Shown here: positions 1 through 5,409 of the stretch, one piece after another | Position numbering within the stretch: the stretch's first letter is position 1 | Layout: each line of letters starts with the position of its first letter | Assembly (NCBI GenBank): GCA_030591195.1 | Contig: JAUVBO010000300.1 | Coordinates: forward strand, 1-5,409 | Length of the DNA stretch: 5,409 nucleotides | Direction: 5' to 3' | Origin: Pseudomonadota bacterium | GTDB lineage: Bacteria > Myxococcota > Polyangia > GCA-2747355 > JACKDQ01 | The notes under the pieces: model-generated | Told to the model about the DNA's origin: nothing | Seen by the model: only the letters and a program-made list of their open reading frames with translations | Databases searched by the model: none | Made by a program: the position numbers and the translations under genes

Positions 1-199
1 TGAGCGCTGACTCGAGCCCCTTGGCGTCGCGCCGCTTCTGGATCAGCTTCCAGATCAGCATCCCCAGCGGCGGCAGCATCAGCATCAGGATGATGCCGAG
101 CCGGGCGAGGACGCTCTTGAGGCCGATCATCGGCCCGAGCAGCCAGACGAGCGCGACGAGCGCGACGACCACTACCTCGGCCAGGATCAGTCGCCACAT
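1..199 (-). CDS. tssM: N-terminus of T6SS inner-membrane protein TssM (IcmF family), partial
   Basis: The first 66 codons of a gene that runs off the left edge of the window; the ATG is at 197-199. The encoded segment is MWRLILAEVV and onward, with a first transmembrane helix at about 5-28 (ending near WLLGP), a second at about 34-51, and then a basic cytoplasmic stretch QKRRDAK. Two helices separated by a short loop within the first 55 residues, then a charged region, is how IcmF/TssM proteins begin. TssM spans the inner membrane and reaches TssJ through a large periplasmic domain. The usual gene order tssJ-K-L-M supports the call. The cytoplasmic NTPase-like domain and periplasmic region lie outside the window, so intactness cannot be judged. 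It starts 6 nt after tssL, with a GAGAGG 10 nt upstream. Confidence 0.82.
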   Translation of the reverse strand, partial: MWRLILAEVVVVALVALVWLLGPMIGLKSVLARLGIILMLMLPPLGMLIWKLIQKRRDAKGLESAL

Positions 200-205
200 T
201 TCCGT

Positions 206-898
206 TCAGCCTCTCAGGCTCGACAGGGTCGCGAGCGCCTCTTCCCTGGCGCCACTGACCAGCAGCAGCAGCAAGCCGGCGACGGTCAGCGCCAGCACCA
301 GCGCAGCGGCGCCGACCAGGGCGAGGGGGAAGGTCCGCTCGCCCGAGGCTCGGCCACGGGGCCGTAGCCCGTGGGGTGACAGCGCGCCACCCCGCCCGGG
401 GGCGAGGTCACGGCGGAGCGCCTCGATCAGCTGCTGCAGCTCGTTGAGGTCGCCTATCCGGTAGCGACCGCCAAAGCCGAGCACCAGACAGTAGTAGTAG
501 ACCTCGGTCACTGCGGCCGAGCGGGCGCGCACGCGCTGCAGACGCTCGAAGAAGCGGATCCCGGCGACCTGCTCGTCATAGAGCTCCACCTGCAGGGGAC
601 TGGTCGCCCACTGGTCCCGGTCAGCCCAGGCCGAGAACTGGATCATCTCGTCGAGGTAGGCGCAGAGGGCATAGCGCGCGTCGTCGATGTCGCCAGCGGT
701 GAACCCGCTGCGCTCGGCCTCGGCCGCCATCCGGTCGAGCGAGCCGCGGACCCGCTGCTTCAGCGCCTCGTAGCGGGGGAGCTCGGCTGTCCCAGTGACG
801 ACCTGCACGCCAAGGAGCAGAAAATCCCAGCAGAGACCGATCAGCGCCCCATCACTTGCCGGCGTGAGCGCGCTCGCGCCTCGGGTGGTCGCCGCCAT
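206..898 (-). CDS. tssL: T6SS inner-membrane protein TssL, short DotU/IcmH type
   Basis: 230 residues. TssL is a C-tail-anchored inner-membrane protein whose cytoplasmic helical domain works with TssM and TssK. Family hallmarks are present: YALCAYLDEMI at 76-86, FFERL at 116-120, and VYYYCLVLGFGGRYR at 133-147, with NELQQLI at 152-158. After an Arg/Gly-rich stretch (about 163-187) there is one transmembrane helix at about 191-214, then only about 16 residues. The protein therefore has no periplasmic OmpA-like peptidoglycan-binding domain, unlike the extended TssL form. If the complex needs a cell-wall anchor it must come from another protein. The ATG at 896-898 follows the tssK stop by 4 nt, with GGAGG inside the tssK 3' end 9 nt upstream. 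Translational coupling to tssK is likely. Confidence 0.94.
   Translation of the reverse strand: MAATTRGASALTPASDGALIGLCWDFLLLGVQVVTGTAELPRYEALKQRVRGSLDRMAAEAERSGFTAGDIDDARYALCAYLDEMIQFSAWADRDQWATSPLQVELYDEQVAGIRFFERLQRVRARSAAVTEVYYYCLVLGFGGRYRIGDLNELQQLIEALRRDLAPGRGGALSPHGLRPRGRASGERTFPLALVGAAALVLALTVAGLLLLLVSGAREEALATLSSLRG
210..215 (-). promoter_or_regulatory. Probable ribosome binding site of tssM
   Basis: GAGAGG on the minus strand, 10 nt before the tssM ATG, inside the final codons of tssL. It forms part of a short inverted repeat (208-220). A GGA directly against the ATG (201-203) is too close to serve. Confidence 0.5.
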
Positions 899-902
899 CG
901 CC

Positions 903-2255
903 TCAGACCTCCACCGCGAGCAGCTTGAGCTCGACCTGACTCGGCTTGATCGGCTGGTAGATCGCCACCGACCCCGACTTGATCACTCCGTCCCAGTAGG
1001 GCCCGTGCTGCTGCAGGCGGAGGTAGACCTGGCCGGCCTTGACCGGGATCGCCGGCGGTGGCGAGAGGTCGATCTGTGCCTCGACGCCGGTGATCGCTGC
1101 CTGGACGATGTCGGCGATCTGGTCCAGGGCGGCGATCTTGACATAGCGGGGAAGCTCCTCGCGCAGGGTTGCCTCGGTCACCTCGTCGGAGATCGCGCTG
1201 GCGACCAGGAACAGCTGGCAGCGGCGAAGCAGATCGGTCTCGGTGGGCCGGCCGACGAAGAGGCCGCGCTGGCTCTGCTCGAGCGGGATCGGGATGTGGC
1301 GCTGCGCGACCACCGTGCCGAGCAGGCGGTGCAGGTAGTCGAACAGCGGCTGGAAGGTCGAGGCCAGCGCGTGGTGCTCGTAGCGCGGCAGCGCCTGGGG
1401 CTCGTGACCCGCGGTGTCGAAGGTCGAGAGCTGCCCGGCAAAGGCCGACAGGGCGAGGAAAAGCTGCTCCGGGTGGGCCTGGCTGGTGCCAGCGTGGTGA
1501 AGCACCGTCGGCAGCCAGGAGTTGACCGTGTGCAGGTACCAGAAGGTGGCCATCTCGGTGGCGCCGAACTCGATCACCGCGTCGGCGCGGCCGCGGTAAC
1601 GCTCGGCGAGGCTGTTGCGCTTGGCGCTGGTGGCGTTGGCCAGCCGCGCCAGCCGCGTCGTCAGCGCCTTGCTCCCCTGGAGCTTGAGCAGCGGCGGGAT
1701 GTAGTCATCACTGACCTCGAGGGTTCCCGCCTCTCCCAGCCGTAGCTCGGCGATCTTGATCGTGACGTAGTCACGGCGCTCATCCGAGCCGAGCATCAGC
1801 TGGGCGTTCGGCCGCACGCACTCGACCTCGGCCTCCTCGCCGATACCGTAGGCGTCGTTGGTCTGGACCAGGACGCGGGTGAATCGCGCGCCCGCGGTCG
1901 GCTCGGCGCTGGCGTAGCTCGGCGTGCCGCGGGTGACGTTGCTCGGCACCGCGAGGTAGATCTCGGCGCTGTCACTGCCCGACATCATCGAGCCCTCGGC
2001 CATCACCACCGCCGCCTTGGTCGGGTGCTGGGGGCCGATCCGGATCAGCAGTCCATCGGGCATCACCGCGGTGCACCGGGTGACCTGGAACAACCCGCGG
2101 GCGAGCTCATCCTCGTCGATTTGCAGCTCGCTGACGCCCCAGCCGAAGCCGCTGGTCGCGTCGAGGCGCTGCTCGAGCAGGCGCTCCTGGTAGCGCTCCA
2201 TCAGCTGAAAGTGCTGGGGCATGACGAACAGCCCCTCTTTCCACATCGGCTTCAC
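903..2255 (-). CDS. tssK: T6SS baseplate-membrane complex adaptor TssK
   Basis: 450 residues, normal length for TssK (VasE/ImpJ). TssK is a cytoplasmic baseplate subunit that docks the baseplate onto the TssJLM membrane complex. The family N-terminal signature is clear: WKEGLFVMPQHFQ at 5-17, followed by GFGWGVSELQID at 36-47, a VMPDGLL block at 64-70, LAVPS at 101-105 and YIPPLL at 185-190, ending in a strand-rich C-terminal domain (ELKLLAVEV). The start is GTG at 2253-2255. It is preferred over the ATG at codon 4 because an AGAAGG lies 7 nt upstream of GTG but 16 nt upstream of that ATG. The gene begins 31 nt after tssJ, the widest gap in the operon, and its stop is 4 nt before tssL. No truncation or frameshift is seen. 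Confidence 0.95.
   Translation of the reverse strand: MKPMWKEGLFVMPQHFQLMERYQERLLEQRLDATSGFGWGVSELQIDEDELARGLFQVTRCTAVMPDGLLIRIGPQHPTKAAVVMAEGSMMSGSDSAEIYLAVPSNVTRGTPSYASAEPTAGARFTRVLVQTNDAYGIGEEAEVECVRPNAQLMLGSDERRDYVTIKIAELRLGEAGTLEVSDDYIPPLLKLQGSKALTTRLARLANATSAKRNSLAERYRGRADAVIEFGATEMATFWYLHTVNSWLPTVLHHAGTSQAHPEQLFLALSAFAGQLSTFDTAGHEPQALPRYEHHALASTFQPLFDYLHRLLGTVVAQRHIPIPLEQSQRGLFVGRPTETDLLRRCQLFLVASAISDEVTEATLREELPRYVKIAALDQIADIVQAAITGVEAQIDLSPPPAIPVKAGQVYLRLQQHGPYWDGVIKSGSVAIYQPIKPSQVELKLLAVEV
908..912 (-). promoter_or_regulatory. Ribosome binding site of tssL
   Basis: GGAGG on the minus strand within GGTGGAGG in the last codons of tssK, 9 nt before the tssL ATG. It supports the 4-nt tssK-tssL spacing and coupled translation. 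Confidence 0.75.
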
Positions 2256-2270
2256 TGGATCACCTTCTCT
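2256..2270 (-). promoter_or_regulatory. Ribosome binding site of tssK with extended match to the 16S 3' tail
   Basis: The minus strand reads AGAGAAGGTGATCCA immediately before the GTG start. The AGAAGG core (2263-2268) is 7 nt upstream of GTG. The run AGGTGATCCA is also the continuation of the conserved anti-Shine-Dalgarno complement (AAGGAGGTGATCCA). This decides for GTG at 2253-2255 over the ATG three codons downstream. Confidence 0.7.
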
Positions 2271-2286
2271 GGGCTCACCTTCGGGG

Positions 2287-2802
2287 TCACGGTCCCGGTG
2301 CAGGAGCCAGCTTGGTCACTCGGTTGTCGCTCAGCCGTACGCGCACCGGGATGTGCAGGCCCCCCGGCCGGCAGAGCTTGGCCTGCGCGCGGATGTCGAT
2401 CACTTGCCGCCACTCGACGTCGTCGGGCTGGCGGAAGAGCGGCACGATCGCGACGTAGGCCGTCTCGAGCGGGCCCTTGATGACCGAGATCTTCTCTTGC
2501 TTCGGGTAGACGGTCAGCGATTGCTTCTTCAGCAGCCCCTTGCCGAGCGCCTTGTCGCCCTCCCGCCAGACGGTGTGGAAGTCGAGCTCGTCGAACAGCT
2601 CCCGTTCGGCGAGCAGCATGACCTGCACCTCCACCGGGGCCGGCTGGCCGGCGGCGTTGAGGTTGAGCTGTGCGTCGGCCGCGAGGTGCAGCTCAAGCGG
2701 CAGCTCCTTGCACGGCTCGGGCGGTTGTTTCGGTTTCGGGCAACCGGCGAGCGTCAGCGAGAGCAGCAGCAGCGCCACCGCGCGCGCGCGGGGATCGATC
2801 AT
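2287..2802 (-). CDS. tssJ: T6SS outer-membrane lipoprotein TssJ
   Basis: 171 residues, full length for the TssJ/VasD/SciN family. TssJ is lipid-anchored in the outer membrane and holds the TssL-TssM membrane complex through the periplasmic part of TssM. The N-terminus is a lipoprotein signal: Arg5 and Arg7, a Leu-rich core, and lipobox LAGC at 18-21 with Cys21 the lipidated residue. Pro at +2 is not the Asp inner-membrane retention signal. The mature part follows the family pattern: LHLAADAQLNLNAAGQPAPV at about 38-57, then VQVMLLAERELFDELDF, a lone YP near 99-100, AYVAIVPLFR at 115-124 and EWR at 130-132. Cys31 and Cys144 could form a disulfide. The ATG overlaps the previous stop (ATGA, 2799-2802) and has a strong GGAGG 6 nt upstream, so the start is secure and translation is probably coupled. 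Confidence 0.93.
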   Translation of the reverse strand: MIDPRARAVALLLLSLTLAGCPKPKQPPEPCKELPLELHLAADAQLNLNAAGQPAPVEVQVMLLAERELFDELDFHTVWREGDKALGKGLLKKQSLTVYPKQEKISVIKGPLETAYVAIVPLFRQPDDVEWRQVIDIRAQAKLCRPGGLHIPVRVRLSDNRVTKLAPAPGP

Positions 2803-5309
2803 TGCGTCCCTCCACGTCCCTTGGCCTGTAGCCGGAAGACGAGCCGCAGCTGGCCGAAGCCGACCTCCTCGTTCGGCTGCAACTTGACTTGGCCGACGTT
2901 GCTCGCGCGGTATCGTAGCCCGCCCTCGCAGCCGAGGTCGTCGAGTTGGCAGACCCCGCCGGCGAGGCGTGCCAGCAGGTGGCGGGCGCCGAGACCTTCG
3001 CCGCGGATCACCGCCTGGCAGCCCTCGTGGGTGCCAAGAGTCACCGGGGCACCCTCGGCGAGGGCGATGCGACGGCCGTCGTCGATGCCGCCGACCACCT
3101 GCAGCCAGGCGGCGCCGCTGCGCCGTTGCTGGTGGAAGCGGCTCGCTTCCTTGAGCACGAAGTCCACCGCGCCGATGGAGAAACGATCGTTGTCGCGCAG
3201 CTGACCGGCCGAGAGCCGCACGCCGGCGAGGTCGAGGATCCAGGCGCCCCGCTTGTCCCGGTGGAAGATGCCGCCGGTGGGCTGGCCCTCCTTGGCGGCG
3301 ACCCGGTAGTTGCCGCGGTCGACGCCGATCGAGTAGCCATCGCGGAGCACGAGCGTCTCGAAGGTTCCGGTGTTGAGCGGGACCACCCAGCCCACCGAAT
3401 CCACCGACTCGATCTCGTCGATGGCCATGACCTGGGTCTTCCGCTCGCCGAAGCCAAACGGCTCAGGATCGGCGGGCGCGTCGGCCGCGGGCGGCGCCGG
3501 GAGCAATGGATCACGCGGCTCGGCCGCCACCGCGGTGGGGGTGGGTGCTGGCGTGGGCGTGGGCTCGGGTGCTGCCGCGGGCTCGGGAAAGTCGCGGGGT
3601 ACCGCTGCCGGGCTGTCGTTGTCGTCGCGTGCCCGCATGAGAAATGCGGTGGGCGAGGGCAGCAGGGGCATCCCGCCGCCTGCCGGCGCGGGCGCGGGCG
3701 CGGGCGTCGCGTGCCCTCGCCCCAGCGGCCCAGCGGCGCCTGGCGCGACCGCCGCGAAGGGGCTCGCTGCGTGCTGGCCCACGCCCTTCAGCATCCCGGA
3801 CATCGGCCGAGGGGAGGGATCCGGGGCCGGTGGCGTCGCGGCAGCTGCCGGTGTCTTCTCAGCGGCCAGCGCCCAGGCGGGCACCGCCGGGCCAGTGTCG
3901 GGCTTGTCTGCGGGAGCGCCGATTCCTGGATCGGTGGGCTTCGTTGCCGGGGGCACGGCCTCCTCCGGCGTCGACCCGCCGAGCGCCCACTCGGGCACCG
4001 GTCCGGTCTCGGGGCGCTCGACCTGGCCGCCACCGGCGCTGGCCTCCGGGGCCGGGGACGCGGTGGCGGATGGCGTCGGGGACGCCGCCGGGCTCGGTGT
4101 GCCGGCCGAGATCGCTGTCGCTGGCGCGGACGGGGCGGGCGCGGCACCGACCAGCGCGGCGACGGCGCCGCCGTCGTCCTCGTCCTCATCCTCATAGACC
4201 GGATCGGCGGCCTGATCGCTGAAGCCGGCGGCCGCGGTGTCACCGCTGGCGAGGGCGGCGCGGGCCTGGCGTCGCCGCCAGAGCAACATCCCCAGCACGG
4301 TCAAGGCGATCAGCACCAACGCGATCACGACCGTGATGAACCAGGGCGAGGAATACCAGGCGGCTCGCTTGCGGCCGCCCTTCCAGGCGACGAGCTCTAC
4401 CTCCACCGGCTCGCTGGCGAGGCCGTCGGCCTCCACCTGGAAGTCGGCGATCTCGCCCTTGAAGTACTGGGGAAGCTCGTAGCTCAGCACCCGCTGCTTG
4501 AGCAGCTCTCGGCGCAAGGAATCGAGCGCCCGCGAGACCTCCTGGGTGCTGGTCACGGGTCGGAAGGTTCCGTCGGCTCGCCGGCCACCGCTGAGCTCGA
4601 ACAGGGTCTGCAGCGCGTCCGGCTCGAGCGCCGAGTAGCCGATGGTGTGGACCCTGATTTGCCGGTTGCGCGCGGTGCGAGCCAGCTGGGAGAACTTGCG
4701 CAGCTTGAGCTCGGCGGTCAGGCCGTCGGAGACCACGGCGATCACGCGGCGCTTGGGAAGCGTCGCCCGCTTGAGGCTATCGATCGCCTCCTGCACGGCG
4801 AAGGGCAGGTTGACCTCGAGCGCCTCCTCGTGGATCGCGAGCTTGCCGAGCGCCGCCCGGATCTTCGCCGGGGAGGTCGGCTTGAGGTGCTCGACCAGCG
4901 CCTCGGCGTAGGCCACGAGGCCGACCTGGGAGCCGGGCGGCAGCGCCGCCACCAGCCCTTCGGCGCTGCGGATCATCTCCTTGAACACCGGCTTCATCGC
5001 CGGCGAGACCTGCAGCACCAGCACCAGCGCCAGGGGCTCACCGCGATCGGCGAAGGTCTCGAGCTTGCCGCGAGTCTTCAGCGGCATCGCGTTGACCGAC
5101 AAGCGGTAGGCGTCGGCCTTGCGGAGCGGCTTCAGCTGTCGCTCACCATCGAGCTCGGTCAGGTAGAGGTTGACCGTGGGCGGATCGCTGGCGTCGATCC
5201 GGTCGACCCTCAGCAGCGGCCGAGGGCGCGGAAGCTTGCCCTCGGCGCGCTGCACACCGGACGCGGCGAGCGCCGCGAGCACCACAGCGGCTGTCGTCAG
5301 TCTGCGCAT
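2799..5309 (-). CDS. Membrane-anchored VWA-FHA protein, putative T6SS accessory or regulatory factor
   Basis: 836 residues, no gene name recognised. Domains in order: a likely Sec signal peptide at about 1-24 (Arg2, Arg3, then an Ala/Val/Leu core); a VWA-like domain at about 91-270, with hydrophobic strand VLVLQVS, a helix region, VIAVVSDG at 189-196 and VHTIGYS at 220-226; one transmembrane helix at about 322-344, followed by RRR at 345-347; an acidic patch at 373-379; a Pro/Ala/Thr-rich, probably disordered linker to about 620; then two FHA-like modules at about 638-722 and 734-828. Signal peptide plus positive residues after the helix put the VWA part in the periplasm and the FHA part in the cytoplasm. 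The MIDAS motif is degenerate (Gln100, Ala104), as are the FHA motifs. It starts 17 nt after tssC and overlaps tssJ by 4 nt, so a T6SS role is inferred from location. The chosen ATG has only a weak GGCGAG upstream, but no in-frame start lies between it and the previous gene, and it gives a proper signal peptide. Confidence 0.85.
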   Translation of the reverse strand: MRRLTTAAVVLAALAASGVQRAEGKLPRPRPLLRVDRIDASDPPTVNLYLTELDGERQLKPLRKADAYRLSVNAMPLKTRGKLETFADRGEPLALVLVLQVSPAMKPVFKEMIRSAEGLVAALPPGSQVGLVAYAEALVEHLKPTSPAKIRAALGKLAIHEEALEVNLPFAVQEAIDSLKRATLPKRRVIAVVSDGLTAELKLRKFSQLARTARNRQIRVHTIGYSALEPDALQTLFELSGGRRADGTFRPVTSTQEVSRALDSLRRELLKQRVLSYELPQYFKGEIADFQVEADGLASEPVEVELVAWKGGRKRAAWYSSPWFITVVIALVLIALTVLGMLLWRRRQARAALASGDTAAAGFSDQAADPVYEDEDEDDGGAVAALVGAAPAPSAPATAISAGTPSPAASPTPSATASPAPEASAGGGQVERPETGPVPEWALGGSTPEEAVPPATKPTDPGIGAPADKPDTGPAVPAWALAAEKTPAAAATPPAPDPSPRPMSGMLKGVGQHAASPFAAVAPGAAGPLGRGHATPAPAPAPAGGGMPLLPSPTAFLMRARDDNDSPAAVPRDFPEPAAAPEPTPTPAPTPTAVAAEPRDPLLPAPPAADAPADPEPFGFGERKTQVMAIDEIESVDSVGWVVPLNTGTFETLVLRDGYSIGVDRGNYRVAAKEGQPTGGIFHRDKRGAWILDLAGVRLSAGQLRDNDRFSIGAVDFVLKEASRFHQQRRSGAAWLQVVGGIDDGRRIALAEGAPVTLGTHEGCQAVIRGEGLGARHLLARLAGGVCQLDDLGCEGGLRYRASNVGQVKLQPNEEVGFGQLRLVFRLQAKGRGGTQ
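2809..2813 (-). promoter_or_regulatory. Ribosome binding site of tssJ
   Basis: A perfect GGAGG on the minus strand, 6 nt before the tssJ ATG, lying inside the last codons of the VWA-FHA gene. It fixes the tssJ start at the ATGA overlap. Confidence 0.8.
3685..3706 (-). repeat. GGCGCG hexanucleotide tandem repeat in coding sequence
   Basis: On the plus strand GGCGCG is repeated three times and followed by GGCG, 22 nt in all. On the coding strand it encodes alternating Pro-Ala in the disordered linker at about residues 535-542 of the VWA-FHA protein. Units are 6 nt, so copy-number change would keep the frame. Confidence 0.75.
3816..4019 (-). repeat. Two imperfect protein repeats with a WAL core in the linker
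   Basis: Within the Pro/Ala linker of the VWA-FHA protein, residues about 431-461 and 469-498 align: ERPETGPVPEWALGG with TPEEAVPPA, and KPDTGPAVPAWALAAE with TPAAAATPPA. Each has P-[ED]-TGP, a lone Trp in a WAL triplet, and a following TP. The copies have diverged at the DNA level, so they look like retained short motifs rather than a recent duplication. Confidence 0.6.
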
Positions 5310-5326
5310 CTCGCCGCGATGTCGAC

Positions 5327-5409
5327 CTAGTCTTTGTCGAGCTTGCCGACCAACGAGAGGGTGAAGAAGCCACCCATATACTTGAGGTGGGGAACAACCT
5401 TCATGCCCA
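5327..5409 (-). CDS. tssC: C-terminal end of probable T6SS sheath large subunit TssC (partial)
   Basis: Only the last 26 codons are in the window, ending at a TAG stop at 5327-5329; the rest lies beyond 5409. The tail contains VVPHLKYMGG followed by FFTLSLVGKLDKD. A PHLKYMG block followed by a TLSLVGKLDK-type strand and a charged end resembles the C-terminus of T6SS TssC/VipB (EvpB family) proteins as I remember them. TssC pairs with TssB to build the contractile sheath in the cytoplasm. The context fits: it is the first visible gene of a block continuing into tssJ, tssK, tssL and tssM, and its stop is 17 nt before the next start. With so few residues the family call rests on tail similarity plus context. 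Another T6SS protein sharing this terminal strand is possible. The frame and stop are certain. Confidence 0.65.
   Translation of the reverse strand, partial: GMKVVPHLKYMGGFFTLSLVGKLDKD

Noticed and set aside
795..1745. A 316-codon open frame on the plus strand opposite tssK
   Set aside because: The opposite frame is an unmistakable TssK. The plus-strand product is rich in Arg, Leu, Asp and Gly and resembles no family.
2779..2790. (CG)6 run, considered as a Z-DNA-like or regulatory site
   Set aside because: It encodes part of the tssJ signal peptide (Arg-Ala-Arg-Ala) and is expected in a genome this GC-rich.
2221..3204. A 327-codon open frame on the plus strand opposite tssJ and the end of the VWA-FHA gene
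   Set aside because: It crosses the junction of two well-supported minus-strand genes and changes composition midway. It is a shadow frame.
4171..4197. CCTCGTC/CTCATC-type tract, considered as a simple repeat or phase-variation tract
   Set aside because: It encodes the acidic patch EDEDEDDGG after the membrane helix; units vary and no homopolymer long enough for slippage control is present.
5310..5326. Possible promoter in the gap before the VWA-FHA gene
   Set aside because: Only 17 nt, too short for a promoter on its own, and no recognisable -35/-10 pair is visible.
2946..5330. A 794-codon open frame on the plus strand, antisense to the VWA-FHA gene
   Set aside because: It mirrors the high-GC codon pattern of the real gene. 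Its product is a low-complexity Arg/Gly/His-rich string with no recognisable domain, whereas the minus-strand frame has a signal peptide, membrane helix and fold-like domains.

Overview
The window is a GC-rich stretch (by eye about two-thirds G+C, with third codon positions almost always G or C) holding six genes, all on the minus strand and packed head to tail. It reads from position 5409 down to 1. It is the middle of a type VI secretion system (T6SS) operon: sheath, baseplate and membrane-complex genes. The high GC content, the proline/alanine-rich linkers and a large VWA/FHA-type accessory protein suggest a Myxococcota or other deltaproteobacterial-type Gram-negative bacterium. That placement is an inference; no rRNA or other taxonomic marker is present.

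Layout in transcription order: (1) 5409-5327, the last 26 codons of a gene that looks like the contractile sheath large subunit TssC; (2) 5309-2799, an 836-residue protein with signal peptide, von Willebrand A (VWA)-like domain, one transmembrane helix, a long Pro/Ala linker and two FHA-like modules; (3) 2802-2287, the outer-membrane lipoprotein TssJ; (4) 2255-903, the baseplate adaptor TssK; (5) 898-206, the inner-membrane protein TssL (DotU/IcmH family); (6) 199-1, the N-terminus of TssM (IcmF family), cut by the window edge. Junctions are 17 nt, a 4-nt overlap (ATGA), 31 nt, 4 nt and 6 nt, so this is almost certainly one transcription unit. I see no promoter or terminator inside it, and no gene-free stretch above 31 nt.

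How the parts fit: TssJ, TssL and TssM form the trans-envelope complex; TssK links that complex to the baseplate; TssC with TssB forms the contractile sheath. The 836-residue protein lies between the sheath gene and the membrane-complex genes and is not a core Tss component. Its predicted topology (VWA in the periplasm, FHA modules in the cytoplasm) recalls parts of the threonine-phosphorylation control pathway (PpkA with a periplasmic VWA domain, Fha1 with a cytoplasmic FHA domain) joined in one chain without a kinase. Both its VWA metal site and its FHA phosphothreonine-binding motifs look degenerate. It is the most unusual item in the window.
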